The notes under the pieces were generated by a model. That model saw nothing but the letters and a program-made list of their open reading frames with translations. It was not told the origin of the DNA and did not search any database. Source: Alphaproteobacteria bacterium UBA4588 (GTDB taxonomy: Bacteria; Pseudomonadota; Alphaproteobacteria; Rhodobacterales; Rhodobacteraceae). From it: a DNA stretch of 64,000 nt. Where the stretch lies: positions 186,001-250,000 of the forward strand of contig CAJJAW010000005.1 of NCBI GenBank assembly GCA_905182195.1. The letters are read 5' to 3'. Below are positions 1 through 10,083 of this stretch, piece by piece. Positions within the stretch are counted from its first letter, which is position 1; every line of letters begins with the position of its first letter. The position numbers and the translations under genes are program-made.

Positions 1-786
1 GCTGTCAGGCGAGAACCGTGGAGAGAAACCCATGCCATTTTTGGGAGTCGGCAAGCGTTTACGCCCAGCCGTGCCAACATTCAGCAAGTAGATCTGCGGA
101 AACCCAGTTTCCCAGCTAGTGTACAACACTTGTTTACCATTATTGGATATTCGCGGCGCCAGTACAATGTTTTCATTCCCAGTTAAAAACTGTACGCTTT
201 CTCCGTCAAAATCCATAATAGCCAAACGCTTGCGACGATTGTCTTTGGGGCCACTTTCAGAAACAAATACAATCTTGCTGTCAAAATACGGGCCTTCACC
301 AGTGATCCGCTCATAAACCTGATCAGCTACCTTATGCGCCATGCGCCGTATCGCCTTAGTATCGCCCGCCAATTGCATACCACTACCCAATTGAACTCCC
401 GAAAAAATATCAAATATTCGAAATTTAACAGTCAAACGGCCTGAGCTAGTAGTTTTTACAGCCGCCGTCATCAAAGCCTGAGTATTAATCGCGCGCCAAT
501 CAGGATAACGCACGGCCTCTGCAAACGTGGTTCGACGTGAAATAAAACGATTAGATGGAATTTCACGAAACAAGCCACTGCTAATCAGATCTGCGGCCAC
601 GATGCGCGAAATCTCCGTTGCAACAGCAGCAGCCTCTAGGTTTTCCGCCTCAAAAATTGGGATGGCAAAGGTGAGCGGTTCAATCACACCATCATTTATT
701 TCAATCTTTAAAGGTCCGTTCTGTGCTAGTGAAGTGTTCGCCCAAACGGCCATCGCCAGAACACCTAAATAGATCAATCGCATCAT
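1..786 (-). CDS. tolB: Tol-Pal system protein TolB, C-terminal part beyond window edge
   Basis: Minus-strand frame open to the window edge; reads MMRLIYLGVLAMAVWANTSLAQNGPLKIEINDGVIEPLTFAIP...TSWETGFPQIYLLNVGTAGRKRLPTPKNGMGFSPRFSPDS. Signal peptide and TolB propeller repeats; ATGA overlap with tolA stop. Confidence 0.95.
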   Translation of the reverse strand, partial: MMRLIYLGVLAMAVWANTSLAQNGPLKIEINDGVIEPLTFAIPIFEAENLEAAAVATEISRIVAADLISSGLFREIPSNRFISRRTTFAEAVRYPDWRAINTQALMTAAVKTTSSGRLTVKFRIFDIFSGVQLGSGMQLAGDTKAIRRMAHKVADQVYERITGEGPYFDSKIVFVSESGPKDNRRKRLAIMDFDGESVQFLTGNENIVLAPRISNNGKQVLYTSWETGFPQIYLLNVGTAGRKRLPTPKNGMGFSPRFSPDS

Positions 787-1907
787 CGCACTCTCATTTT
801 CTCTGGGTTAAATGTAATTTCTACGTTTTGCCACGCAGAATACTGATCCGCTGGCAGTTCAAATCCCTGTGCACCACACTCTTTGATAGCCCGCTGCGCC
901 GTTTCAAACGCCCGCTGCGCACTCTCGCTATCTCCACCTTCATAGCCTACCAAATATATACTATTTTCCAATGGCTTGCCTTCAATTGAGAGTTTCATAC
1001 CCACCACAACTGTAGTGAAGAGCACCGCAGAAGACGACGCGCCAAGGTTCCAGCACGGCGAAATTGCTAGCTGCATACCACGGATTGCCTGTGGGGCCAA
1101 AGCCTCAGTCACATTCCCTTCGGTCTCAGACACAACGTCTGCTCCACCCAACGCTTCGGCCAGAGCGACCGCAAGCGGATCAATTGGGGCCACCACAGAA
1201 GTAGTTTGCTTATCTGGGATTGCCGCCAGTGGACTGGGTGCAGGGCGTTTTTGCGGCCGGACAGTGCGTGGCGGGGCAAATTTAGAAATTTCTATAACTT
1301 CCGAGGGATTTTCAGCCTCTGTCACAATTTCAGGAGCCGCGGCTTGCGGCGACTTGGCCGTTTGTTCTTGAGCCACTTCGACCGAAACCACCTGTGGTGC
1401 GGCCGCATCTCTAGTAATATCGCCAATATCAATGTTGGGAGCTGGTGGAGCAACAGCCACTGGAGCAACTCGGAGCGCAGGCCGGGGCTTTGGCGCCAAG
1501 CTCGTTTCCAACAGCTTAGGATGCTCAACCTCTGGCTCCGCCAAGACAACAGGCGGAATGATTATCACCTCCTCCAAGCGCACAGGTTTATCAGGCACAC
1601 TCTCTGGCAAAGTATCGTTTTGAACATTTGGGCTTAAGACCTGTGTGGTTTTCTCAGGAGCAATATCCATCACCGGATCAATCGGTGGCTCACTCTGCTC
1701 TATGTCCGGCTGAGTAGCTGCAATCTCAAGGCTTGTGTCTATGCTCGGCGGGGTATTGTTGACTAGGATGTCAAACAGCTCTGCAGAGACCACAGAGACC
1801 TCTGTCACAGGAACCTCAAGTGGTTTTCGATCAAAATCTCCTCCAAACAGCAGCCACCCCACCAGAGCGGCGTGCAAAGTAAGCGAGATGTAGGTGCCAG
1901 GCGACAT
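783..1907 (-). CDS. tolA: TolA-like protein (Tol-Pal energy transducer)
   Basis: Single N-terminal TM, long Pro/Ala-rich middle, conserved C-terminal region (SPCWNLGASSSAVLFTTVVVGMKLSIEGKP); lies between tolR and tolB. Confidence 0.85.
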   Translation of the reverse strand: MSPGTYISLTLHAALVGWLLFGGDFDRKPLEVPVTEVSVVSAELFDILVNNTPPSIDTSLEIAATQPDIEQSEPPIDPVMDIAPEKTTQVLSPNVQNDTLPESVPDKPVRLEEVIIIPPVVLAEPEVEHPKLLETSLAPKPRPALRVAPVAVAPPAPNIDIGDITRDAAAPQVVSVEVAQEQTAKSPQAAAPEIVTEAENPSEVIEISKFAPPRTVRPQKRPAPSPLAAIPDKQTTSVVAPIDPLAVALAEALGGADVVSETEGNVTEALAPQAIRGMQLAISPCWNLGASSSAVLFTTVVVGMKLSIEGKPLENSIYLVGYEGGDSESAQRAFETAQRAIKECGAQGFELPADQYSAWQNVEITFNPEKMRVR

Positions 1908-1913
1908 AATACC

Positions 1914-2381
1914 CTATCCGTCAGAGCCATCAAATGTTGGCCCACCCAGATCTGTCACTAACCCAATATTGCCAAATCCAGCAGCATTCATAGCCCCCAT
2001 AACCTGCATCACACGCGCGTACGGAATGGAACCATCCGCCCGTAAAAATACTTTATCGTCTGATCTCTCCTGTGCCACGCCGCGTAAACGGGTTAGAAAC
2101 TCCACCTCCGGTATTTCTGTAGTTTGAATCACGATGGCCCCATCAGCAGTCAGCGTCACCGTAAGTGGTTCTTCAGATTCGCTCGGCAGCGCCCCTGCGG
2201 CACTTTTAGGCAAGCTCACATCAACTCCTACCGTGAGCAAGGGTGCAGCCACCATAAACACTATTAGCAGTACAAGCATCACATCTACAAATGGGGTCAC
2301 ATTGATTTCAGCCACAGGCTTGGTACGCCTACGCCGTCGCCTATTGCGTACAGGATCTTGGCCATTAAGATTAACCCCCAC
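1914..2381 (-). CDS. tolR: TolR, ExbD/TolR family
   Basis: KPVAEINVTPFVDVMLVLLIVFMVAAPLLTVGVDVSLPKSAA is the ExbD/TolR signature. Confidence 0.95.
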   Translation of the reverse strand: MGVNLNGQDPVRNRRRRRRTKPVAEINVTPFVDVMLVLLIVFMVAAPLLTVGVDVSLPKSAAGALPSESEEPLTVTLTADGAIVIQTTEIPEVEFLTRLRGVAQERSDDKVFLRADGSIPYARVMQVMGAMNAAGFGNIGLVTDLGGPTFDGSDG

Positions 2382-2384
2382 CTT

Positions 2385-3059
2385 TCAGCCCCCCAATTGG
2401 CGCGACAGGATCGTTGAAAACTCATCGGCAAAAGCTTCATAATTTGCAATTACCCGATCACTGGAAGCACTCAGGTAGTTATAAAAAACCACAGCGGGAA
2501 TGGCTGCAAGCAGTCCCAATCCGGTAGCTAAAAGAGCCTCCGCAATCCCTGGCGCAACAACCGCCAAATTAGTGTTTTGCTGAGCCGCAATCTCTATGAA
2601 TGCGTTCATAATCCCCCAGACGGTACCAAAAAGGCCAATAAATGGCGCCACAGAGCCAATAGATGCCAAGACCCCAAGACTGCTCTGCAAATAATTGGCC
2701 TCTTTACTCAGAGCCACATCCATAGAGCGCTCAATCCGCGATTGCGCTCCAGCAATCATTGCCCCATCATCACTATGCGATCGTCGCCATTCAATCATGC
2801 CGGCGGTAAAAATTAACTCACTTCCACCTTGCGGGGAGTTTGAAATCTGATCAAATAATTGGTCTAGAGGCTCACCAGACCAAAAAGATTGATCAAACTT
2901 GGTCGCACGCCTGCGGGCCACGTTGAGGGATAGCCTTTTATTGATTGCGATGGTCCAAGACCAAATCGACATGCCAATCAAAAGAATAATCACCAGTTTC
3001 ACCGGTAATGTTGCCCGTGAAAAAAGTGCCCAAATCGAAAAATCGATTGCTGCTTCCAT
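2385..3059 (-). CDS. tolQ: TolQ, MotA/TolQ/ExbB proton channel family
   Basis: LGVLASIGSVAPFIGLFGTVWGIMNAF...APGIAEALLATGLGLLAAIPAVVFYN. Start chosen at MEAAIDFSIWALFSRA; the track ORF extends to 3140. Confidence 0.93.
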   Translation of the reverse strand: MEAAIDFSIWALFSRATLPVKLVIILLIGMSIWSWTIAINKRLSLNVARRRATKFDQSFWSGEPLDQLFDQISNSPQGGSELIFTAGMIEWRRSHSDDGAMIAGAQSRIERSMDVALSKEANYLQSSLGVLASIGSVAPFIGLFGTVWGIMNAFIEIAAQQNTNLAVVAPGIAEALLATGLGLLAAIPAVVFYNYLSASSDRVIANYEAFADEFSTILSRQLGG

Positions 3060-3150
3060 TATACTGCCTCTGACTATGGCTCTGCGGCCTATGTTTTTAT
3101 CTGTTATAGCTAGAAAACAATCAAAAAGCCAAGCATTCACAAAAATGTTT

Positions 3151-3540
3151 TTACAGCGGCGAAATTCGGCGAAGTTCTTTCGGAAGTCGTATCGGTGACC
3201 CCTTCATGCCGATCATAACAATAGTCACCTCGGCTGTGAACAAAACCATGCCATCACGATTTATGATTTGCTCTAAAACCCACCGCGCCGCCGTGGTCAC
3301 AATAACGCGACTACACACCAGAAGGTTATCACCCATGCGCGCAGGCGCCAAATATTGCGCAGAAATATCTCTCACCGCAAACACCACCCCCGTCGACTGA
3401 AGCCTTAACTGGTCCACCCCTAATTCCTCCACCAAAGTGGAGCGCGCGCGCTCAATAAATTTCAAATAATTCGCATAATACACAATACCACCCATATCTG
3501 TGTCTTCATAATACACTTTAAGATCAAATTGATGGATCAT
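3151..3540 (-). CDS. ybgC: Tol-Pal-associated acyl-CoA thioesterase YbgC
   Basis: VYYEDTDMGGIVYYANYLKFIERARSTLVEELG is the 4HBT/YbgC hotdog signature; next to tolQ. Confidence 0.93.
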   Translation of the reverse strand: MIHQFDLKVYYEDTDMGGIVYYANYLKFIERARSTLVEELGVDQLRLQSTGVVFAVRDISAQYLAPARMGDNLLVCSRVIVTTAARWVLEQIINRDGMVLFTAEVTIVMIGMKGSPIRLPKELRRISPL

Positions 3541-4184
3541 AATATCAACCGAATCCGGGCTTCCATTCGCAAAGCATGGCTCGGATCATTCGCCCTAGCC
3601 GGCATAGTAGGATCATAGGCAGCCCGAAGCACAGCGGCAATCTCAGGACGTAAAACTGTGGTACCATTCTCGAGAACCGCCAACGGCGATTTATTACGAA
3701 ACGCCGTTGGCGACCACAAAAGCATCGCCTGCACAACTTGTGCCAATGCCAAACTGTCAGCACTCAGCTGCTCCAAGGCTTCATCAACACGCAAAAATAC
3801 AAAACACGCTTGAATGGCACCTACATCATCAAAACGAAACGCTCGGTATTGATTGGCAGCCACCACCTGCAATCGATCCACCACATTCCCCAATTTCGGG
3901 ATCAGCTGATCCAATTCAGGCACTGCGCGTAATTCATCCCACTCGCTAAAAAAGAACACCATCAGATTACTACCCAACTCTGGATCCAATTCAGAAGTCG
4001 GGTGGCCACAGGTAGAGCATACTACTTTGATGGCAGTTTTCACCAGCCCCAAGGTTTCATCTAAAACCCCAAATACAACTGGCGAGATAGGGCGGCCCCA
4101 CCGCGAAAACACATAATTCCCATCGGTACGGGTAAACAATTCTTCAATTTCAGTCACCGTAAACAAATGCTGTTCTTTCTTCAC
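3537..4184 (-). CDS. Uncharacterised protein encoded between ruvB and ybgC
   Basis: 215-aa ORF with 4-nt overlap to ybgC; no family recognised; contains VVCSTCGHPTSELDPELGSNLMVFFFSEWDEL. Confidence 0.75.
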   Translation of the reverse strand: MKKEQHLFTVTEIEELFTRTDGNYVFSRWGRPISPVVFGVLDETLGLVKTAIKVVCSTCGHPTSELDPELGSNLMVFFFSEWDELRAVPELDQLIPKLGNVVDRLQVVAANQYRAFRFDDVGAIQACFVFLRVDEALEQLSADSLALAQVVQAMLLWSPTAFRNKSPLAVLENGTTVLRPEIAAVLRAAYDPTMPARANDPSHALRMEARIRLIL

Positions 4185-4256
4185 TCTGAGCTTTTCAAAT
4201 CCTTTACAGGTCCACCATTTGTTTAGCCAGGTATGCTCCGATCAGAGGCCAACGTC

Positions 4257-5306
4257 CTAACCAAAAAATTGTGATTGCAACTCAGATTGTGGGACTGGTA
4301 GCCCCAAATGAGCCCAAGCCTTCTGAGCCAACATCCGACCACGTGGTGTCCGTTGGATCAATCCTTTTTGCAGTAAATAAGGCTCAATCACCTCCTCTAA
4401 TGCGTCCCGACTTTCCGACAGGGCCGCCGATAGAGTTTCGATACCAACCGGTCCCCCTGCGTAGTTCTCGGCGATCAATTGCAGGTAGCGCCGATCCGCG
4501 CCGTCTAATCCCAAGTGATCCACACCCATGCGAGTCAAGGCGTGATCTGCGATAGCCTGAGTAATTCGGCCATCGCCTTCAACCACTGCAAAATCTAGAA
4601 CTCGGCGTAATAACCGCCCAGCAATCCGCGGCGTGCCCCGAGCACGCTTAGCAATTTCCTCCGCACCCGCATCATCAGCGGGTGCGCCTAGCAACAGCGC
4701 ATTGCGGGTGACAATCTGATGCAACTCAGCCACCGTATAGAATTCTAACCGAGTGGGGATCCCAAAACGATCGCGCAACGGTGTTGTCAACAAACCCAAA
4801 CGGGTAGTGGCACCTACCAGTGTGAAGGGCTGCAATTCTATCCTAACAGTTCGGGCCGCAGGCCCTTCCCCGATAACCAAATCCAGCTCAAAATCTTCCA
4901 AGGCCGGATAAAGGATTTCCTCCACTACTGGATTTAACCGATGAATTTCATCAATAAATAAAACATCACGTGGCTCGAGGTTCGTCAAAATAGCTGCCAA
5001 ATCCCCAGCCTTCGCCAGTACAGGGCCACTGGTCATGCGAAAGTTCACCCCTAATTCGCGCGCCATGATCTGGGCCAAAGTAGTTTTACCAAGCCCCGGT
5101 GGGCCATGGAAGAGTGCATGATCCATCGCCTCGCCCCTTTGCCTGGCGGATTGAATAAACACTTTCAGATTTGCACGTGCCGCCTCTTGGCCAATAAACT
5201 CATCTAAACCTTTAGGCCTAAGCGCCTTATCTCCATCTTCTGCAAGCCGCTCAGGCCGCAGGGTTGGATCACACTCGGTCGCATCAGTCTCTAAGCGTTC
5301 AGTCAT
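4257..5306 (-). CDS. ruvB: Holliday junction DNA helicase RuvB
   Basis: [12 protein letters not shown]...[25 protein letters not shown]...[28 protein letters not shown]. Confidence 0.98.
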   Translation of the reverse strand: MTERLETDATECDPTLRPERLAEDGDKALRPKGLDEFIGQEAARANLKVFIQSARQRGEAMDHALFHGPPGLGKTTLAQIMARELGVNFRMTSGPVLAKAGDLAAILTNLEPRDVLFIDEIHRLNPVVEEILYPALEDFELDLVIGEGPAARTVRIELQPFTLVGATTRLGLLTTPLRDRFGIPTRLEFYTVAELHQIVTRNALLLGAPADDAGAEEIAKRARGTPRIAGRLLRRVLDFAVVEGDGRITQAIADHALTRMGVDHLGLDGADRRYLQLIAENYAGGPVGIETLSAALSESRDALEEVIEPYLLQKGLIQRTPRGRMLAQKAWAHLGLPVPQSELQSQFFG

Positions 5307-5953
5307 GATTTAGGTGCCATTTTTTTGAGAGCTGCCCGGATAAGGGCTGGCGCATCAGCCCCCGCCATATCACCAATAATTTCTGCTACAGCAGCAGCCG
5401 CCTCACCTGGCCCATAGCCAAGATTTCCCAATGCTGACAAAGCATCTGCCTGAACCGAAGGCTCTTGGGATGAATGTACTATGGGCACTGCCATTTCTAT
5501 AACATCGTCTGGATAATGGATTTGTGGTGCGCCACCCAAAATCGCCATAACGCCTGGAGCTTTGTCTTTTAGCTCGATTACCACCCGTTGAGCAGTTTTA
5601 GGCCCAACACCCTTAGCAGCTTTCAAAGAAGTCCAATCTCCAAGTGCTATTGCCCTACTCACACCGTCTGGACCCAAAACTCCCAATATCGACAAAGATG
5701 CTTTTGCTCCAATGCCCTGCACCGACATCAACAGGCGATGCCATTCTTTTTCAACCAATGATGTAAACCCAAACAGCTGCAAAAGATCCTCACGTACCAG
5801 CAAGTCCGTATAAAGTGCCACCGGTTCCCCCTGCGGCGGCAAGGCCGCCAGCGTAAGGTCAGAACAATATACCATATATCCCACGCCACGCACATCGAGC
5901 ATCACATGATCACTGCTACGGTAATCAACCCGGCCTGACAGTTTTCCAATCAT
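5303..5953 (-). CDS. ruvA: Holliday junction DNA helicase subunit RuvA
   Basis: [35 protein letters not shown]...[18 protein letters not shown]. Start at 5953 with ATGA overlap to the ruvC stop. Confidence 0.96.
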   Translation of the reverse strand: MIGKLSGRVDYRSSDHVMLDVRGVGYMVYCSDLTLAALPPQGEPVALYTDLLVREDLLQLFGFTSLVEKEWHRLLMSVQGIGAKASLSILGVLGPDGVSRAIALGDWTSLKAAKGVGPKTAQRVVIELKDKAPGVMAILGGAPQIHYPDDVIEMAVPIVHSSQEPSVQADALSALGNLGYGPGEAAAAVAEIIGDMAGADAPALIRAALKKMAPKS

Positions 5954-6456
5954 CCGTTTGCCCTTTCTAATGCTGCCTGAAAGTGGCCGTTGGCCTGAAT
6001 ATGATGCGCGTGACAAATGGCAACCGCAAGTGCATCCGTCGCATCAGGCCCGGCCAGTTTGATACCCGGCAATTGCAACATCACCATATGCTCAACTTGT
6101 TTTTTATCCGCATGACCCACCCCAACCACAGCTTTTTTCACAGCATTTGGCGCATATTCACCGACCTCAAGCCCAAACTTTGCTGGCACCAAGACCGCAA
6201 TACCACGCGCTTGCCCCAGCTTAAGTGTGCCGGCACCATCGCGGTTAACGAAGGTTTGCTCAACAGCAGCATGGCTGGGCTGGTGATATTTAATGACCTC
6301 ACTGAGACCTTCAAAAAGGCTGAGCAGCCTGCCAGACAGAGGGCCCGCAACCGTTTGGCATTGACCATTTGCCACATGCCGCAGCTTGCTGCCGTCAACA
6401 TCTACGATGCCCCACCCAGTGGAGCGCAACCCTGGATCAATGCCCAATACCCGCAT
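5950..6456 (-). CDS. ruvC: Crossover junction endodeoxyribonuclease RuvC
   Basis: [31 protein letters not shown]...[14 protein letters not shown]. Confidence 0.97.
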   Translation of the reverse strand: MRVLGIDPGLRSTGWGIVDVDGSKLRHVANGQCQTVAGPLSGRLLSLFEGLSEVIKYHQPSHAAVEQTFVNRDGAGTLKLGQARGIAVLVPAKFGLEVGEYAPNAVKKAVVGVGHADKKQVEHMVMLQLPGIKLAGPDATDALAVAICHAHHIQANGHFQAALERANG

Positions 6457-6752
6457 TTGTCCGTCCTTGTATATTTTTTCATTAATAAAATAGTAGCACG
6501 AAACACGAACATCTGAAAGGGAATGATTTCAATTTTGGAAAAATTACCCACCTTTAGTGTTGCTAATCACAAAACAAACACAATTTTAAATCCCAGAATT
6601 AAAATATTAGGAAGAAACTATATTATTGGCATGCGGCATGTGCATAACGGTTATGCAGGTTTTCTCGCTAGTCATGAAAATTAATGAAGCATAAGCAACT
6701 AATAGCTGCAACATTTTATGCCGCATCACATTTACATAGAGAAGTTCGATCC

Positions 6753-6956
6753 ATGGCACTTTTAGACGTATCCCACACCACAACGTTTACGACATCTAGT
6801 AATATAATTTTAAAATTTATTATAAGTATGTTCGATAAATTAATTAAATGGAATGATTCACGTATCACCCGCAATGCATTGTCACAGCTGTCCGTACGTG
6901 AGCTAAATGATATCGGTTTGGTTCCAGGTGACATTGACAGAATTTCGAGACGTTAG
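6753..6956 (+). CDS. DUF1127-family small protein
   Basis: FDKLIKWNDSRITRNALSQLSVRELNDIGLVPGDIDRISRR matches the DUF1127 C-terminal pattern. Start likely MALLDVSHTTTF; the track ORF begins at 6684. Confidence 0.75.
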   Translation: MALLDVSHTTTFTTSSNIILKFIISMFDKLIKWNDSRITRNALSQLSVRELNDIGLVPGDIDRISRR

Positions 6957-6990
6957 TCCCCCAACTCCCGAGAGGTAATGTTACATTGAG

Positions 6991-7023
6991 AGCTGCGCTG
7001 ATCCTCCCCAGCGCAGCTTTTTT
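6991..7023 (+). terminator. Intrinsic terminator after the DUF1127 gene
   Basis: AGCTGCGCTG atcctcccc AGCGCAGCT followed by TTTTTT; overlaps the prmA stop codon. Confidence 0.85.
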
Positions 7024-7903
7024 ATGCGCGGGTCATTGTAAGCGCTGTCCATTCGCCAATATCTTCTCTCTCCACAAGAGTAACTCCCTGCCCCTTGTAG
7101 GTAGCTATGATGTCATCAGCTTGTTCCAGCAACAGCCCTGAAAGGATTGCCATCCCACCAGACTCCAGGTGCAATGCCACGTCTGGGGCCAAATCAATCA
7201 ATGGACCTTTAAGGATATTGGCAAAAATCAAATCAAACGGTGCTCCCGTAGTCAATGCAGGCGCATCGAAGCCGATGGATTGAACACAGTCCACCCGTCC
7301 AAAAAGATCATTAGCCACGACATTTACAACCGCAACTTCAACGGCAATAGGGTCAATGTCACTCGCAATTACCGAATTCAGGCCAACCCGTGCGGCCGCC
7401 ATGGCCAGAACTGCAGTCCCACAGCCCAGATCCAATACCTTATCAAAACTGTGTCCCTGATCTAAAAGTCGGTCAAAGGCCCTTAAACAGCCCAGTGTCG
7501 TACCATGGTGGCCGGTGCCAAAGGCCATTGCTGCTTCAATAAGGAGCCCAATTCTATCCTCAGGTAGATGTTGTGCGTCATGGCTCCCATAGACAAAGAA
7601 CCGTCCCGCCTCGACCGGTGGTAATTCACGACGTACTTTTGCCACCCAGTCTTGATCAGGTACCTTAGAAACGACGAAAGGGTGGGCTCCATAAGCCGCA
7701 GACAAGAGCGCAAGAGCAATTTCATCAGGCTCTTCCAAAAAATAACCGCCCACCTCCCAGATACCCTTGCCACCTTCTATTTCAAACACTCCAACACCAG
7801 TTGGTATCGGCTCCAAATCTTCCAAAGCTTCGCTAAGGGCATCAGCGCGCATTTTTCCAGGTAATGTTGTTAGGGCAGTGTAAGTTAACATTTTGTGCTC
7901 CAA
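7022..7903 (-). CDS. prmA: Ribosomal protein L11 methyltransferase
   Basis: AFGTGHHGTTLGCLRAFDRLL...VLDLGCGTAVLAMAAARVG...DLIFANILKGPLIDLAPDV. Confidence 0.95.
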   Translation of the reverse strand: MEHKMLTYTALTTLPGKMRADALSEALEDLEPIPTGVGVFEIEGGKGIWEVGGYFLEEPDEIALALLSAAYGAHPFVVSKVPDQDWVAKVRRELPPVEAGRFFVYGSHDAQHLPEDRIGLLIEAAMAFGTGHHGTTLGCLRAFDRLLDQGHSFDKVLDLGCGTAVLAMAAARVGLNSVIASDIDPIAVEVAVVNVVANDLFGRVDCVQSIGFDAPALTTGAPFDLIFANILKGPLIDLAPDVALHLESGGMAILSGLLLEQADDIIATYKGQGVTLVEREDIGEWTALTMTRA

Positions 7904-8020
7904 TTATTATATTGGGCCATAGCGTGTCTCTACACCTACCGCAATTGAGTACCACCAGACATGTTGATGAAGGGCATACCTACCTCGAACTCTAGTACAG
8001 ATCCTTGGTAGACAGTAGCT

Positions 8021-8674
8021 TCAGGAAACAGTTAATCCAATCGGACAGGTAACTCCTGTACCGCCGATGCCACAGTAACCGTTTGGATTTTTAGCCAAAT
8101 ATTGTTGGTGATAATCTTCTGCATAGTAAAATGCAGGGGCAGTTATAATTTCACTGGTAATAGCCCCATAACCTGCAGACTTTAATTTGGGAGCAAAAGC
8201 CGCACTGCTGACCGTTGCAGCATGATTTTGTGCGTCTGAATAGGTATAAATTCCAGAGCGGTACTGCGTGCCACGATCATTGCCTTGCTGCATACCTTGG
8301 GTAGGGTCATGCCCTTCCCAGAATACTTTCAACAAATCCTCATAGCTGGTCACTGCAGGGTTATAAATAACCTGTACCACCTCATTATGCCCAGTCAGCC
8401 CTGAGCAAACTTCTTCATAAGTAGCATTTGTTGTGAACCCGCCCGCATACCCCACCCTAGTGAGCCAGATTCCATCAATACTCCAGAACATCCGTTCCAC
8501 GCCCCAAAAGCAACCCATACCAAACATTGCCTTTTGCATATCTAATGGCACTTCAGCCTTCAGAGGCCTACCAGACAGAAAATGCGTTTTGGCTGTAGTC
8601 AGAGCTGTATCACGCCCGGACAATGCGGCCTCAGGGCTTATCATTTCAGATTTTTTTTGCGACATAAAAAACAT
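8021..8674 (-). CDS. msrA: Peptide-methionine (S)-S-oxide reductase MsrA
   Basis: AMFGMGCFWGVERMFW...VGYAGGFTTNATYEEVCSGLTGHNEVVQVIYNP...EDYHQQYLAKNPNGYCGIGGTGVTCP. Confidence 0.96.
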   Translation of the reverse strand: MFFMSQKKSEMISPEAALSGRDTALTTAKTHFLSGRPLKAEVPLDMQKAMFGMGCFWGVERMFWSIDGIWLTRVGYAGGFTTNATYEEVCSGLTGHNEVVQVIYNPAVTSYEDLLKVFWEGHDPTQGMQQGNDRGTQYRSGIYTYSDAQNHAATVSSAAFAPKLKSAGYGAITSEIITAPAFYYAEDYHQQYLAKNPNGYCGIGGTGVTCPIGLTVS

Positions 8675-8743
8675 TCAGTGCCTCCATTTAACAACTTTTA
8701 TATAAACCTATAACCGCAAGTATCCACCTTTCACTCAAAGATA

Positions 8744-9952
8744 TTATCTATTGAAGATCGTCTCATAACCCGGAACTGGATGCCGCGGGATTAAAAGTGC
8801 CAAACCGAAGGAAGTAATCGCCATCAATGCAGCCACCACAAACACTAAACTGGGCGAAACCAGCCAAACCAAGCCTAACAGCAACGGTAGGCCAACTGCG
8901 GCAATATGATTTATTGTAAAAGCCACCGCTGCAGTCGGTGCAATATCAGCGGGATCAGCAATTTTTTGGAAATAGGTTTTCAGCGCAAAGGCTAAGGAGA
9001 AAAATAGATGATCGATCACAAACAGAGCACCGGCTAGCACTACACCCCAGCCAAACATATAAATTCCGCCATAAGCAAAAAATACTAAGGCAAGTCCAGC
9101 ATATTCAAAAATCAGCGTGTTGCGTTCTCCAAAATAGGCCACCACTCTGCCGAACAGTGGCCCTAGAAACATATTTAAAGCAAGATTAATCAAATACAGA
9201 GCTGTCAGCTCGTGAACCGCAAAGCCAAAACGCTCTACCATCATAAACCCCGCAAAGACCATGAAAATTTGCCGGCGCGCCCCAGCCATAAATTGCAACG
9301 CGTAATAGAGCCAATAGCGTTTTCGTAGGATCATCGTTTTATGTTGCGGCGTCGGGGATTGGAATTGTGGATAAATAATAATGCAAGCCAATGCTATAGC
9401 CGCCGTGATGCCTCCCGAAACCATATAAGCAATATTATAGCTTAATTCGAGCCACTCCCAAGTGAAAACAATCACCCCAAAGGCTACCAAAGAGGCCGCT
9501 GACCCCATCGCCAAAAGCCAGCCCAGAACTTGTGGCGCACGCTCTTTTGAAATCCACTGCAGCTGCAAGGATTGATTAACCGTTTCATAGTAGTGAAAGC
9601 CAATAGACGACAGCAATGTTAGGGTCAAAATACCCCCCATTTGCGGGAACCAGCCAGTTACAGATGTGGCCACTCCCAGTAAAATAAGTGAAAAAAGTCC
9701 AAGGACCTGTTCACGAACAAAAACTATGATTGCAATAACACCCACAGCCAAAAAGCCAGGAATTTCACGCACCGAATGCAACAAGCCAATATCTCCCCCA
9801 TCAAAATTGGCCATCTCAACAACAAAATTATTGAGTAATGCGCTCCATGTGGCAAATGCGATTGGCATGGCTGCCGCCATGACGAAAAGTAAAAAAATAG
9901 GCCTGCGCCAGATAGGCGATTTTTGTGCTTCTGCCAAAGTTATAATTTGCAC
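8744..9952 (-). CDS. MFS transporter
   Basis: About 12 hydrophobic segments; MFS-like organisation. Confidence 0.75.
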   Translation of the reverse strand: MQIITLAEAQKSPIWRRPIFLLFVMAAAMPIAFATWSALLNNFVVEMANFDGGDIGLLHSVREIPGFLAVGVIAIIVFVREQVLGLFSLILLGVATSVTGWFPQMGGILTLTLLSSIGFHYYETVNQSLQLQWISKERAPQVLGWLLAMGSAASLVAFGVIVFTWEWLELSYNIAYMVSGGITAAIALACIIIYPQFQSPTPQHKTMILRKRYWLYYALQFMAGARRQIFMVFAGFMMVERFGFAVHELTALYLINLALNMFLGPLFGRVVAYFGERNTLIFEYAGLALVFFAYGGIYMFGWGVVLAGALFVIDHLFFSLAFALKTYFQKIADPADIAPTAAVAFTINHIAAVGLPLLLGLVWLVSPSLVFVVAALMAITSFGLALLIPRHPVPGYETIFNR

Positions 9953-10083
9953 AGCAATGCCCCCGATGGCCGTCCCGCGGCCTAAATTTAACTTGAGGGC
10001 ACACCTAGGAAATATGCCTGATCTTTACCTCGTCTTTACACATTGGTAATGCAAATTAACTAATTTTAAATTGAGGTTAAGCT

